Shown piece after piece: positions 29,101-37,470 of a stretch of 64,000 bases of DNA. This DNA comes from Lewinellaceae bacterium (GTDB taxonomy: Bacteria; Bacteroidota; Bacteroidia; Chitinophagales; Saprospiraceae), in assembly GCA_024644235.1 (NCBI GenBank), contig JAHELJ010000003.1, positions 124,001-188,000 of the forward strand, written 5' to 3'. Numbering within the stretch: position 1 is the stretch's first letter; each line of letters starts with the position of its first letter. The position numbers and the translations under genes are program-made. Under the pieces are notes generated by a model. The model saw only the letters and a list, made by a program, of their open reading frames with translations, made no database searches and had not been told where the DNA came from.

Positions 29101-29265
29101 ACCCGGGTAGGTTACATCCACTATGATGGCAGAAGTAGGAACATTAGGGAAGAACGTGTAGCGTACGTTCATCAGCGATACCAAACCCACGAGACACAGC
29201 ACTACCATCACCACATTCACTGTGATCGGATAGCGGATGCCATATGTAATTAGTTGTCTTAACAT
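26128..29265 (-). CDS. RND-family efflux transporter (AcrB-like)
   Basis: A 1045-residue inner-membrane RND pump with 12 membrane spans and two large periplasmic loops. Diagnostic pieces are PNVPTSAIIVDVTYPGASP at the N-terminus, the proton-relay Asp pair in GILVDDGVIVAENIY (TM4), and the second-half equivalent GVLVNDSLVYITTL. TM4 has DD and TM10 lacks a strong charge, as in the drug-efflux (HAE) group rather than heavy-metal (HME) pumps. It starts 16 bp after the adaptor gene and ends 3 bp before the TolC-like gene. Substrate is unknown; hydrophobic toxins or lipids are typical for the group. Confidence 0.95.
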   Translation of the reverse strand: MLRQLITYGIRYPITVNVVMVVLCLVGLVSLMNVRYTFFPNVPTSAIIVDVTYPGASPSEIEEGIVFKIEENLKGVEGIDRVLSRSQENFAQLTVELRSGVDENVIVQEIKNAIDKVSNFPSDMEAPIIYKFEIFNFALSFALSGDVSLERLKEIADKTVEDLRRSDGISQVSVSGYPDREIEIAVDETSMRRYQLTFTEISNAVFQANLDLTAGTIKTQEEELILRAKSKQVSAAGLLDIPVRSSHTGMTLRLSDVAQVTDRWADNPSRSFVNGEPAAIINVSTTTEEDVFLAVETARRYLEDLESNQDEVVSTVIQDFSVTLQERLDLLIKNGLIGAFLILILLALFLHYRLAFWVALGIPISFLSMFILFYAFGYTINAISLFGMIIVIGILVDDGVIVAENIYKYYEQGYDRIEAAKKGTFQVLTSIISAILTTVIVFSLFFFLEGGVGDIFSDISFVVITTLLVSLIEALFILPAHVAHSRALERGLKPNLLLQFSNRLLKFLTYKIYSPVLRFIIEHKFSAIAMSIAGMILTIGLVSAGKVKTTFFPVIEQDNIIVRLDMPFGTRETITKEKLDLIEAAARRVSSDNREGNLGKELIEKVEVQLGPLANQGRVNILLQDAKERSVRSFALVGMIRDQVGQIDGAESVIFTTDSPFGKPISISLTGDDIYELRTVKTILKDKMNGMPDLKDVTDSDLLGKKEVILRLKPKAEQLGIPLGVLMNQVRSGFYGSEVQNLQVGGDEVKIWVRYREDYRSNLDALENMKIRLGPGQEYPLSELAELEISRGPLAINHVDGFREIKVESEIANDQVSVPDLVAQIEDEMLAPLLAEYRGVKAGFEGQSRESAKTAISAQRVMPILLILTFAIIALVFRSATQTMAVLSLIPFSIVGVIVGHWVHGAQLGILSALGIIALIGVLVNDSLVYITTLNGKLKEGLPYKEALYRTGLERFRPILLTSVTTVAGLSPLILEKSFQAQFLVPMAISLAYGLAFATFLTWFLLPSILLYFSDLKYYSYWLWNGKKPVREQLEAAVKEDQVEG

Positions 29266-29281
29266 GCTTTCGTCATCGCTG

Positions 29282-30406
29282 TTAATAGGTCACTCTCATG
29301 CCCTCCCGAAAGGTGGGTGAAGTTTCGTTCAGAATCAGAGTGCCTTCCTTAATTCCGCTGAGGTAGGCCATTCCATTCCCCTTACTGCCTACCTCAACAG
29401 CAATCTTGGCCAGGGTATCGCCCTGCACCACGAACAAACTCTCATCGGGCAGCAACAGATTTCGATCGATCTCCAAGGTACCCTCCAGTCGCTGAGTAAC
29501 AAGATGGCCTTCAACGTACATACCATGAAATAGATTTTTTCCAGATATATCAACGATTACTGTGACGCTCTGCGTTGCAGCATCGATCACCGGATTGATT
29601 TTTGAGATTCGACCTTTGTACCTAAGGGTGTCGGCATTCGTAGTTATGACCACTTCCTTCCCGATTGGAGCAAACCTCAGGTCTTCCGGCAGCAAGGTCA
29701 TTTCGACTTCAAAGCGCTGATTACCTGTGATTTCACCAAGGCGTTGACCAGGTTGCACATAGCCGCCTGGCTGGACCAATGCCTCTGTTAGAATTCCGGA
29801 AATGGGTGTGTGCAATGTATATTTTGCAATTCTCGTTTCTTCCGCTCTGATCTGCTGATATTGCTGAAAAATGCCACGTGCACTGACAAAAAGTTTCAGT
29901 TTTTGGTCCGTAACCTGAGGGAGTGCCTTCACCGGCATCTCTTCGTTGAAAGATGTTAAGTAGGTCTCCCATTCACCTGCAGAGGAAGGAAAATCCAGTT
30001 TAAGATCTGGAATGAGTGAGGCTATAGCATTGTAAAGCTGATTCTTCCTGGCAATGAGATTGATCTGTTCTGTTTCCTTGTCCAATCTGATGAGCACCGA
30101 TCCCTGGGGAAAATAAGTTCCTCTTTTAAATGCTCGTTCCGTGGGTACCATGCGACCAGGTACATCTGTATATACCAGGTAGCGGTTCTTAGCGACCAAT
30201 ATGCCACTCACTTCTTTCTCAAGCACATGAACACCTGGCACAGCCTCAATTATGTTGACTTTACGTGCTGGTTGCTCAACCACGACCTGCTGAGAGGCTG
30301 CCAACTCTCCCGCATTAGATCGCATTTTTTGCACCAATAGCACGGCAGCTAGGATTAGGAGCAGAAAAGAGGCTGAAATAAGGATTCTTCTGGTCTGCAG
30401 ATTCAT
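29282..30406 (-). CDS. RND periplasmic adaptor (membrane fusion protein)
   Basis: About 374 residues (from ATG 30406; an ATG at 30445 adds 13 residues). An N-terminal anchor helix (ILISASFLLLILAAVLLV) is followed by HlyD/AcrA-type domains: the lipoyl half-motif HTPISGILTEALVQPGGYVQPGQ, a short hairpin, and a beta-barrel piece GKEVVITTNADTLRYKGRI. It bridges the RND pump and the TolC-like channel and is first in the operon. The promoter must lie in the short gap to the divergent HPPD gene (30407-30576). Confidence 0.92.
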   Translation of the reverse strand: MNLQTRRILISASFLLLILAAVLLVQKMRSNAGELAASQQVVVEQPARKVNIIEAVPGVHVLEKEVSGILVAKNRYLVYTDVPGRMVPTERAFKRGTYFPQGSVLIRLDKETEQINLIARKNQLYNAIASLIPDLKLDFPSSAGEWETYLTSFNEEMPVKALPQVTDQKLKLFVSARGIFQQYQQIRAEETRIAKYTLHTPISGILTEALVQPGGYVQPGQRLGEITGNQRFEVEMTLLPEDLRFAPIGKEVVITTNADTLRYKGRISKINPVIDAATQSVTVIVDISGKNLFHGMYVEGHLVTQRLEGTLEIDRNLLLPDESLFVVQGDTLAKIAVEVGSKGNGMAYLSGIKEGTLILNETSPTFREGMRVTY

Positions 30407-30547
30407 TTGCGAGGGGACGATTCTGGTGAACGAAACAAGGCTCAAGGTAAAAGTTCATTCTCCCCGATGCAAAAATTCCACCATCACTTTTGCAAAGACA
30501 TCCATTTCATTTGAGCCAAAATTGCGGCCTCAGATCTTAAAAGCGGC

Positions 30548-30555
30548 TATCTTTG
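30548..30555 (+). promoter_or_regulatory. Bacteroidota -7 box (TATCTTTG) of the HPPD gene
   Basis: TATCTTTG is an exact match to TAnnTTTG, the -7 consensus of the Bacteroidota primary sigma factor. It lies 21 bases before the HPPD ATG, so the leader would be about 15 nt. The -33 element (TTTG about 19-21 bases upstream) is weak here; ATTGCGG is the best piece. Confidence 0.45.
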
Positions 30556-30576
30556 AAGGGTCTCAATTTGAACACT

Positions 30577-31710
30577 ATGGCAACATTTACATCCACACCA
30601 AAGATTTTTGAAAAAGCGTTAGATTTTATGCCTATCAAGGGCACCGACTACATTGAGATGTATGTAGGAAATGCACTTCAGGCTGCCCATTATTATCAAT
30701 CGGTTTTTGGCTTTCAATCACTGGCCTACGCCGGTCTCTCAACCGGCCTTAAGGACAGGGAAAGCTATGTACTCGAACAGGGAGTAATCCGGCTCGTGCT
30801 GACTTCCCCACTCAGCAGCGGTACAGAGATTGGAAGGCATATCGATAAACATGGCGATGGAGTTAAAGTCATTGCCCTCTGGGTTGAAGACGCAACTAAG
30901 GCTTTTAACACAGCTGTTGCAAGAGGTGCCAAAGCCTATCTGGAGCCCACTCTCGAAGAAGATGAAGATGATGGCGAAGTGGTGAGGTCAGGTATTCATA
31001 TCTATGGAGATACGGTGCATATCTTTGTCGAACGTAATGACTACTCAGGTACATTTCTGCCCGGCTTTCAAGATTGGGAAACCAGCTTTCGGCCCGAGCC
31101 AGTTGGGCTAAAGTTTGTCGATCACATGGTCGGGAATGTTGAGCTTGGCCAAATGTCCTATTGGGTCGATTTTTATGAGAAGGTCATGGGATTCACCCAA
31201 ATCCTGTCTTTTGATGACAAAGACATTTCTACAGAGTACACCGCCTTGATGAGCAAGGTAATGAGTAACGGCAACGGCCGCATCAAATTCCCGATCAACG
31301 AACCGGCAAAGGGTAAAAAGAAATCTCAGATAGAAGAGTATCTTGATTTCTATGAAGGCCCGGGAGTCCAGCACATAGCCTTGGCAACAAATGATATCAT
31401 CCATACGGTTTCTGCCTTGCGGGAGCGCGGATTAGAATTTTTGACTGTCCCCGCTTCCTACTATGACGTTTTGATAGACCGGGTAGGCAATATTGATGAA
31501 AAAGTCGATGCACTTCGAGATCTCGCCATCCTAGTTGACCGGGATGATGAAGGCTACCTGCTGCAAATCTTTAGCAAACCCGTGCAAAGCAGGCCTACGG
31601 TTTTCTTCGAAATCATCCAGCGTAAAGGAGCCAAATCCTTTGGCAAGGGTAATTTTCAGGCTTTATTTGAAGCTATTGAGAGGGAGCAGGCGATCCGGGG
31701 GACGTTATAG
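30577..31710 (+). CDS. hppD: 4-hydroxyphenylpyruvate dioxygenase
   Basis: A 377-residue non-haem iron dioxygenase that converts 4-hydroxyphenylpyruvate to homogentisate in tyrosine and phenylalanine catabolism. The iron ligands are visible with family spacing: His183 (FVDHMVGNV), His266 (GVQHIALATND) and Glu345 (FFEIIQRKG). The C-terminal gate sequence (GKGNFQALFEAIEREQ) is intact. The start at 30577 matches the family length and follows a good -7 box; an upstream ATG at 30553 overlaps that box. It converges with the operon for the next two pathway enzymes, from which it is separated by a bidirectional terminator. Confidence 0.97.
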   Translation: MATFTSTPKIFEKALDFMPIKGTDYIEMYVGNALQAAHYYQSVFGFQSLAYAGLSTGLKDRESYVLEQGVIRLVLTSPLSSGTEIGRHIDKHGDGVKVIALWVEDATKAFNTAVARGAKAYLEPTLEEDEDDGEVVRSGIHIYGDTVHIFVERNDYSGTFLPGFQDWETSFRPEPVGLKFVDHMVGNVELGQMSYWVDFYEKVMGFTQILSFDDKDISTEYTALMSKVMSNGNGRIKFPINEPAKGKKKSQIEEYLDFYEGPGVQHIALATNDIIHTVSALRERGLEFLTVPASYYDVLIDRVGNIDEKVDALRDLAILVDRDDEGYLLQIFSKPVQSRPTVFFEIIQRKGAKSFGKGNFQALFEAIEREQAIRGTL

Positions 31711-31713
31711 CTG

Positions 31714-31769
31714 AAGGCCAAAGGGGTAAAAGAGGCCAAAGAAGGCGAAAGGATGAATTGGTCAAACGG
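31714..31769 (+). repeat. Short purine-rich heptamer tract
   Basis: Eight 7-mers follow the HPPD stop in register: AAGGCCA, AAGGGGT, AAAAGAG, GCCAAAG, AAGGCGA, AAGGATG, AATTGGT, CAAACGG. It is the weakest member of the family and sits between convergent genes. Confidence 0.45.
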
Positions 31770-31850
31770 CTTAAAAGGAGCCGAACCTCCTGATATGTTA
31801 TAGTTCTTTGAAGAAAGAGGTTAGTGAAAATCTGATCGAGAACTCTGGTT

Positions 31851-31874
31851 GTTTTTGGCGTCCTCGCCAAAAAC
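31851..31874. terminator. Bidirectional terminator between hppD and the hmgA-fah operon
   Basis: A perfect 10-bp stem, GTTTTTGGCG then TCCT loop then CGCCAAAAAC, gives a U-run on the 3-prime arm in both reading directions. It lies between the stops at 31710 (plus) and 31887 (minus), as expected for a shared terminator. The T-run is part of the stem rather than after it, which lowers certainty slightly. Confidence 0.7.
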
Positions 31875-31886
31875 TCTTTGAGACCA

Positions 31887-32789
31887 CTACCCATGGAAAC
31901 TCATCAGCAATGCCAAAGCTTCCTGTTCAAGCCTTTTAGAGATCCACTCCTTGGCCAATTTCTCAACCTGGCAAGCACGCTCTGCATCTGTCAGCTTCAC
32001 AGCTTGTAATACTTCTTTCACTCCTTCTCTTTGCCGTATCGCTGATTTCTCCTCTTGAGAAGGCAAACTTTTTAGAGACCCCAACTTTCCCAGATCATTG
32101 CCACTGAGGATGTCGCTTTCCCGAATAGCTTTCGGCAAGCTGTCTACTCCGATCGAAAGTTCAGAACCGGGCTTTGGAATTTCAAAGAGTGCGTCACCAA
32201 ATGCACGGGTATACCAGTTACCTCCCATTCTTCCAATAAGATCCAGCTTAGTAGTATCCACCGAACTTTTTCCTGCCAAAACCCTTTGATCAACATGCAC
32301 CAGTAAAACCTCGGAAATAATGAGATTGCCTGCTCCTCCCTCACGGCCTAGGGGTATCACCTGAGTTACTGCACACTCCATGACCACCGGAGATTCTGCC
32401 ACGCCAGGGGGGGTGATCCGTTTCGATTTCATCATGGTCAAGCCTGCCTTTTCAAACTCGTTGATCCCTCTGTCATACTCATTGCTGGTCAATGACATTT
32501 GCTGCACAACCTCGTGACTTACTACACTGATTGCTACCTCTGGTACTTCTAACACGTTTTCATGAGTGTTTTTTATGCCTGCTTCTCTTGCACGCCGGCC
32601 CGATGAAAAAATCACAATCGGAGGACTGGTGCTAAACGCATTGAAAAAACTATACGGGCTAAGGTTTACCCGTCCTTGCGCATCGACTGTACTTGCCCAC
32701 GCTATCGGTCTGGGCCCCACCACAGATAGCAAGAGACCATGTCGTTCACGCCCTGTAAGTTTGTTGAGATCGTAGGATATTCGCTCCAT
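31887..32789 (-). CDS. Flavin reductase domain protein
   Basis: A 300-residue protein whose first 200 residues are an FMN-binding flavin reductase-like split barrel (SVVGPRPIAWASTVDAQG, NLSPYSFFNAFSTSPPIVIF). The C-terminal 80 residues are helical and not recognised. The ATG at 32789, 4 bp after the fumarylacetoacetase stop, is chosen over one at 32837 that lies inside that gene. Translational coupling to the homogentisate genes suggests a role in aromatic amino-acid breakdown, but no reaction is established. Confidence 0.85.
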   Translation of the reverse strand: MERISYDLNKLTGRERHGLLLSVVGPRPIAWASTVDAQGRVNLSPYSFFNAFSTSPPIVIFSSGRRAREAGIKNTHENVLEVPEVAISVVSHEVVQQMSLTSNEYDRGINEFEKAGLTMMKSKRITPPGVAESPVVMECAVTQVIPLGREGGAGNLIISEVLLVHVDQRVLAGKSSVDTTKLDLIGRMGGNWYTRAFGDALFEIPKPGSELSIGVDSLPKAIRESDILSGNDLGKLGSLKSLPSQEEKSAIRQREGVKEVLQAVKLTDAERACQVEKLAKEWISKRLEQEALALLMSFHG

Positions 32790-32793
32790 CGTC

Positions 32794-34047
32794 TTAGAAT
32801 AAGTTTGCAGGTAAAATCTTTCCCCGGACTTCTCCAAATCCTACTCTCAGTTCTTTTTTTGCACACTTCCCACGCATGATCACTTTGTCATAGTCCTGCA
32901 GAAAAGCCCTGGAGGTGCCATTTGACAATTTTATAGGCTTGTTTCCTCCCTGTGTAATCTCCAGAAGAGAGCCCATCGTTTTGCGTGTTTTCCCCGAAAT
33001 CGTGCCGGAGGCCATCAGGTCACCTACCCTTACCGGACAGCCATTGATAGTGTGATGTGCCAATTGCTGTGACATGTTCCAGTACATCGATTTAAAATTG
33101 ACCTGACAAAGGATTTCCTCTTCCCCGCCTTCCGCTTCTATAGCCACTTCCAGGGAAATATCAAAACTTCGCTTTCCCTTGTACTGCAAATACGGCAATA
33201 CTGCAGGTGCCTGCTTCGGCCCATTTGCACGGAATGGTTCCAAGGATTCCAATGGGATCACCCAGGGTGAAATGGAAGTTGCGAAATTCTTGCCTAGAAA
33301 TGGTCCAAGAGGAATGTACTCCCACTTCTGAATATCCCTCGCAGACCAATCATTTACCAGGACCAATCCAAAGATATAATCCTCTGCTTCTGCAGTTGTA
33401 ATGGATGATCCCATCTGACTGTCTTTGCCAATGATAAAGCCCATCTCGAGTTCAAAGTCCAGGCGCTGGGTTGGTCCAAACACGGGAGAGAGGTTTTCGT
33501 CCTGCTTCAGTTGCCCCTTTGGTCTGATTATGTCTTCCCCACTGACGATAATTGAAGAAGACCTGCCGTGATAGGCAACCGGCAGATGCCTCCAGTTTGG
33601 CAGGAGGGCATTTTTCGGATCACGAAAGAGCTTACCGACATTTCGGGCATGGTCAATACTCGAATAAAAATCCGTGTAATCACCAATCTTCACGGGCAAG
33701 TGCATCTTAGCGTTCGATTGCTGCACGAAAAGAGATGGATAATCTTTCAATTCCGACTTAGGGTAATTAAGGTGTTGTTGTAAAATGGAGCGCACCTTAG
33801 TGGTTGCTTTCCTGCCGAGACCGATAAAATCATTCAAACTGGAGTTGATCAGTACCGACTTTTTGATCTCCAGGTCTCCAAGTAATCCAATATCGTGCAA
33901 TGCAGCCAGATCGATGATTTCATCACCAAGTGCTACCCCTACTCGCGGCTGCCGCCGATTGCTGGAGAATATCCCAAAGGGCAGGTTCTGAAGTGAAAAA
34001 TCACTTTCCTTAATGATCGACTTCCAGGTGTTCATAGATGGTGTCAT
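32794..34047 (-). CDS. fah: Fumarylacetoacetase
   Basis: A 417-residue FAH-family hydrolase that splits fumarylacetoacetate into fumarate and acetoacetate, the last step of tyrosine breakdown. The N-terminal SH3-like domain (PFGIFSSNRRQPRVGVALG) and the catalytic domain are both present. Motifs include DYTDFYSSIDHARNVGKLF, YHGRSSSIIVSGEDIIRP, the acidic metal site ELEMGFIIGK and LVNDWSARDIQKWEY. It is 48 bp after the homogentisate dioxygenase gene and 4 bp before the flavin reductase. Length and motifs fit the full-length eukaryote-like FAH rather than the short FAH-domain hydrolases. Confidence 0.97.
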   Translation of the reverse strand: MTPSMNTWKSIIKESDFSLQNLPFGIFSSNRRQPRVGVALGDEIIDLAALHDIGLLGDLEIKKSVLINSSLNDFIGLGRKATTKVRSILQQHLNYPKSELKDYPSLFVQQSNAKMHLPVKIGDYTDFYSSIDHARNVGKLFRDPKNALLPNWRHLPVAYHGRSSSIIVSGEDIIRPKGQLKQDENLSPVFGPTQRLDFELEMGFIIGKDSQMGSSITTAEAEDYIFGLVLVNDWSARDIQKWEYIPLGPFLGKNFATSISPWVIPLESLEPFRANGPKQAPAVLPYLQYKGKRSFDISLEVAIEAEGGEEEILCQVNFKSMYWNMSQQLAHHTINGCPVRVGDLMASGTISGKTRKTMGSLLEITQGGNKPIKLSNGTSRAFLQDYDKVIMRGKCAKKELRVGFGEVRGKILPANLF

Positions 34048-34095
34048 ATTGAAGTGCTCAATTGCACTGGGTTTTTCTTGTTCAATTCAGGTGCT

Positions 34096-35253
34096 TTATT
34101 CTAGCCATGACTGATAATACACTCCGTCGTCAATGCCCATTGCTTCCTCGGTGACCATCAATGGTCTGAAGGTGTCAATCATCACAGCCAGCTCGTCGGT
34201 TTTGGTTTGACCAATGCTGCGTTCATAAGCGCCCGGGGCGGGCCCGTGAGGAATGCCTCCGGGATGGAGGGTGATATGCCCTTTGTCAATATCATTCCTA
34301 CTCATGAAATCCCCATCCACATAATAGATCATCTCATCAGAATCGATATTAGAATGATTGTAGGGAGCCGGAATAGCTTTGGGGTGATAATCGAAGAGTC
34401 TCGGGCAAAAGGAGCATATCACAAAGGCACTGGTCTCAAAGGTTTGATGTACGGGAGGGGGTTGATGGACCCTGCCGGTGATTGGTTCGAAGTCGTGAAT
34501 CGACAACCCAAAAGGATAGTTATAGCCGTCCCACCCGACCACATCAAAAGGATGAGAAGCATAGACAAAATGATGAAGCCTGCCCTGCTTCTTGATCTTA
34601 ATCAGAAAATCACCCTCTTCATCGTGCGCCTGCAGATCCTCGGGCAGCTTGTAATCACGCTCACAATATGGCGAGTGCTCCAATAGCTGTCCAAACCAGT
34701 TGCGATACTTCTTGGGAGTATATATCGGATGAAATGATTCTGCGTATAAGATCCGATTCTCGGCTGCATCAAACTCAATTTGATAAATCATGCCCCTTGG
34801 AATGATAAGGTAATCACCGGCCTGAAATGAAATATTGCCCATCAGACTTTTCAATCTTCCGGAACCTTGATGAATGAATAGCATTTCATCTGCATCTGCG
34901 TTCTTATAGTAATAATCATTGAGTGACTTCCGTGGTGCCGCTACTCCGATGTGGATATCACTATTCACCAGAAGGGGCTTCCTGCTTTCGAGGAAATCAT
35001 CCTCTGGTACAATCCCGAATGAAAGAAACTTGCGGGCATGTAAATTGTGATCCACTGCAATCGGAGGACTAACGTCAATACTTTCGCCCACCTCTTTCAC
35101 CATCGTCGGTCTTCGCAGGTGATACAAAAGAGTTGACATGCCATCGAAACCCACGGTGCCAAACAGCTGCTCATAGTGGAGTCCTCCGCCTTTCTTTTCA
35201 AAAATCGTGTGACGCTTATGAGGGATCTGTCCTAGTTTGTGATATACAGGCAT
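34096..35253 (-). CDS. hmgA: Homogentisate 1,2-dioxygenase
   Basis: A 385-residue cupin-type iron dioxygenase that opens the ring of homogentisate to maleylacetoacetate. Family pieces are EMLFIHQGSGRLKSLMGNI, DYLIIPRGMIYQIEF and the iron-ligand region GHITLHPGGIPHGPAPGAYE. The substrate is supplied by the HPPD encoded at 30577. No maleylacetoacetate isomerase is found in the window. First gene of the three-gene minus-strand operon; its promoter should lie in 35254-35419, where the AACGATC, AACCGTC pieces of a very short heptamer stretch also occur. Confidence 0.96.
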   Translation of the reverse strand: MPVYHKLGQIPHKRHTIFEKKGGGLHYEQLFGTVGFDGMSTLLYHLRRPTMVKEVGESIDVSPPIAVDHNLHARKFLSFGIVPEDDFLESRKPLLVNSDIHIGVAAPRKSLNDYYYKNADADEMLFIHQGSGRLKSLMGNISFQAGDYLIIPRGMIYQIEFDAAENRILYAESFHPIYTPKKYRNWFGQLLEHSPYCERDYKLPEDLQAHDEEGDFLIKIKKQGRLHHFVYASHPFDVVGWDGYNYPFGLSIHDFEPITGRVHQPPPVHQTFETSAFVICSFCPRLFDYHPKAIPAPYNHSNIDSDEMIYYVDGDFMSRNDIDKGHITLHPGGIPHGPAPGAYERSIGQTKTDELAVMIDTFRPLMVTEEAMGIDDGVYYQSWLE

Positions 35254-35419
35254 AGTATTCCTAGATTACGCCAATGCCGCGACAAAGTCAAATGAAATCA
35301 TGTAAATTATCGCTTCCGATTAAAGCTCAAACGATCAACCGTCAACCTTTGCAATAGGCGTTTATATGGATATCAAATATGGTTATTAAAGTGGTCTTGA
35401 CCAGCTATTCACTCTTCAA

Positions 35420-36271
35420 ATGGTGATTTACAGCAGAGCAGTTCTCTATATGATCTTCTCGGCAATCGCTTTTACAGCAGTCAATACCTTGATTCGATCA
35501 TTAGATCACTTGTCCACTTTTCAGTTAGTCTTCTTTCGCTCCATTGTGTCCTTGCTTCTGTGTATAGCCATTCTCAAGGCCCGACGGATTCCATACGCGG
35601 GGACGAACCGCAGATGGCTGGTGGCCCGGGGGGTGGTGGGCTTTGTTTCTCTCGCCCTATTTTATTGGGCTCTCAAACTGATGCCGATCGGCACCGCAGT
35701 GTCCCTCCGGTATACATCACCCTTTTTTGCCGCACTTCTGGCCATGCTGTTCCTTGGCGAGAGGATGAAAGGATTGCAATGGATTTTCTTCTCCGTGGCA
35801 TTTTTGGGTGTAGTGACATTGAAAGGTGTGGATCTGCGAATCTCATTTATTGCTTTTTCGATCATTCTTGCTTCAGCACTTTTAAGTGGAACGGTATATT
35901 TCATCATTCGAAAAATCGGTACCAGCGAGCATCCGGTAGTCATTGTGTTCTATTTGATGGCTATCTCTTCGGGCCTTGGAGGACTCTTAGGCATCTTCAA
36001 TTGGATACCTCCTAAAGGAACAGATTGGTGGCTTCTGCTGGGAGTCGGTACTTTCGGATATCTGGCCCAACTGTTTATGACCAAAGCGCTCCAAATGGAG
36101 AAGGCAAACCGAATTGTACCTTTCAAGTATTTGGAGGTCATATTTACCCTCTTAGCAGGTTGGATTTTCTTTGCAGAGTCACAAAGTATAATCGCCCTCT
36201 TGGCAATCAGCATCATCATCCTGGGTTTATTAGGCAACATACTGGTAAGCAAAGAGACCAATATAAACTAG
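35420..36271 (+). CDS. EamA-type (DMT superfamily) transporter
   Basis: A 283-residue inner-membrane protein with about ten predicted spans in two EamA halves (MIFSAIAFTAVNTLIRSL and IILASALLSGTVYFIIRK regions). The RRWLVARGVVGFVSLALFYW and SLRYTSPFFAALLAMLFLGE motifs are typical of the RhaT/YdcZ-like drug/metabolite group. Exported compounds of this group are diverse. It is 93 bp before the amino-acid dehydrogenase on the same strand, so co-expression is possible, which would suggest an amino-acid or metabolite exporter. That link is inference. Confidence 0.88.
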   Translation: MVIYSRAVLYMIFSAIAFTAVNTLIRSLDHLSTFQLVFFRSIVSLLLCIAILKARRIPYAGTNRRWLVARGVVGFVSLALFYWALKLMPIGTAVSLRYTSPFFAALLAMLFLGERMKGLQWIFFSVAFLGVVTLKGVDLRISFIAFSIILASALLSGTVYFIIRKIGTSEHPVVIVFYLMAISSGLGGLLGIFNWIPPKGTDWWLLLGVGTFGYLAQLFMTKALQMEKANRIVPFKYLEVIFTLLAGWIFFAESQSIIALLAISIIILGLLGNILVSKETNIN

Positions 36272-36364
36272 GCTGTCTTAGATCACCATGGCCTCCCCAT
36301 TCAAATCATTCAGTTGTTTTGAGGACCTGGTTATTATTGAATCTGTATCAAAGATTATCTGAAC

Positions 36365-37462
36365 ATGATAAAATTTGCAGATGAAATTGGTCCATTAAAG
36401 ATTGTGCATATCTACGACCCGCACACAAAATTAAAGGCAGTGCTTGCCATTGACAATGTGGCATGTGGCCCATCTATTGGAGGGATCAGAATGGCTCCAG
36501 ATGTTACCGAGGAAGAAGCCTTCCGGTTGGCTCGAGCCATGACCTTCAAGAACGCCGCCGCCGGGCTCGCTCATGGTGGGGGGAAAGCGGTGATTCAGGC
36601 TGATCCGAAATCTATTTCTGCGAAGCAAAAGGAAAAATTGATCCGTTCTTTCGCTATGGCCATCAAAGACCTTAGCGATTACATACCTGGACCCGACATG
36701 GGAACCGACGAGGTCTGCATGGCCTGGATTAAAGATGAGATCGACCGCTCAGTTGGTCTTCCTCGGGAAATAGGCGGAATTCCTCTTGATGAGATCGGGG
36801 CCACCGGTATTGGCCTGGCTGCAGCTACAAAAGTTGCTTGCGAGCTTTTTAACATCCCATTAAAAGGTGCAAGACTGTCCATACAAGGCTTTGGTGCAGT
36901 AGGAAAACATGCTGCGCGATTCCTTGCAGAGGAAGGTACAGTCTTGGTTGCGGCTGCAGACTCCAAGGGCACCATTTCAAACCCGGAAGGCCTCGACATT
37001 GCAATGCTTATCAAATTGAAAGACGATGGAAAAAGTGTTATCGACTTTCCGGATGGAGAAAAGGGAGATGCTGATGCGATTGTAAAAATACCTTGCGACA
37101 TCTGGATACCGGCCGCCCGGCCAGATGTGATCAACGAAAATAATGTCGATGACCTGGATACCAAGCTCATTGTCCAGGGAGCCAATATCCCCATCACCGA
37201 GGAGGCTGAGAAAACACTTTATACCAAGGGCATTCATGTGATTCCGGACTACATAGCTAATGCCGGTGGGGTGATCTGCGCCGCCGTGGAGTATCATGAA
37301 GGGACAGAAAAGCAAGCCCTGGAAATAATTCAGGAAAAGATCTCGGTTAACACCCGCAACATTTTGGAAAGATCAATCAAGGACAGTATAGCGCCAAGGA
37401 CTGCAGCTGATCAGTTGGCCAAAGAGAGAGTAAAACAGGCGATGCTTTATCAAAGGAGGTAA
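36365..37462 (+). CDS. Glu/Leu/Phe/Val dehydrogenase
   Basis: A 365-residue NAD(P)-dependent amino-acid dehydrogenase. The catalytic lysine is in AAAGLAHGGGKAVI, the substrate Asp in YIPGPDMGTDEVCMAWI, and the Rossmann glycine motif in IQGFGAVGKHAA. Length and motifs match leucine/valine dehydrogenases (about 365 residues) rather than the 420-450-residue glutamate dehydrogenases. It would reversibly deaminate branched-chain or aromatic amino acids. It stops 8 bp from the convergent phosphofructokinase gene. Confidence 0.92.
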   Translation: MIKFADEIGPLKIVHIYDPHTKLKAVLAIDNVACGPSIGGIRMAPDVTEEEAFRLARAMTFKNAAAGLAHGGGKAVIQADPKSISAKQKEKLIRSFAMAIKDLSDYIPGPDMGTDEVCMAWIKDEIDRSVGLPREIGGIPLDEIGATGIGLAAATKVACELFNIPLKGARLSIQGFGAVGKHAARFLAEEGTVLVAAADSKGTISNPEGLDIAMLIKLKDDGKSVIDFPDGEKGDADAIVKIPCDIWIPAARPDVINENNVDDLDTKLIVQGANIPITEEAEKTLYTKGIHVIPDYIANAGGVICAAVEYHEGTEKQALEIIQEKISVNTRNILERSIKDSIAPRTAADQLAKERVKQAMLYQRR

Positions 37463-37470
37463 GTAAAAAC

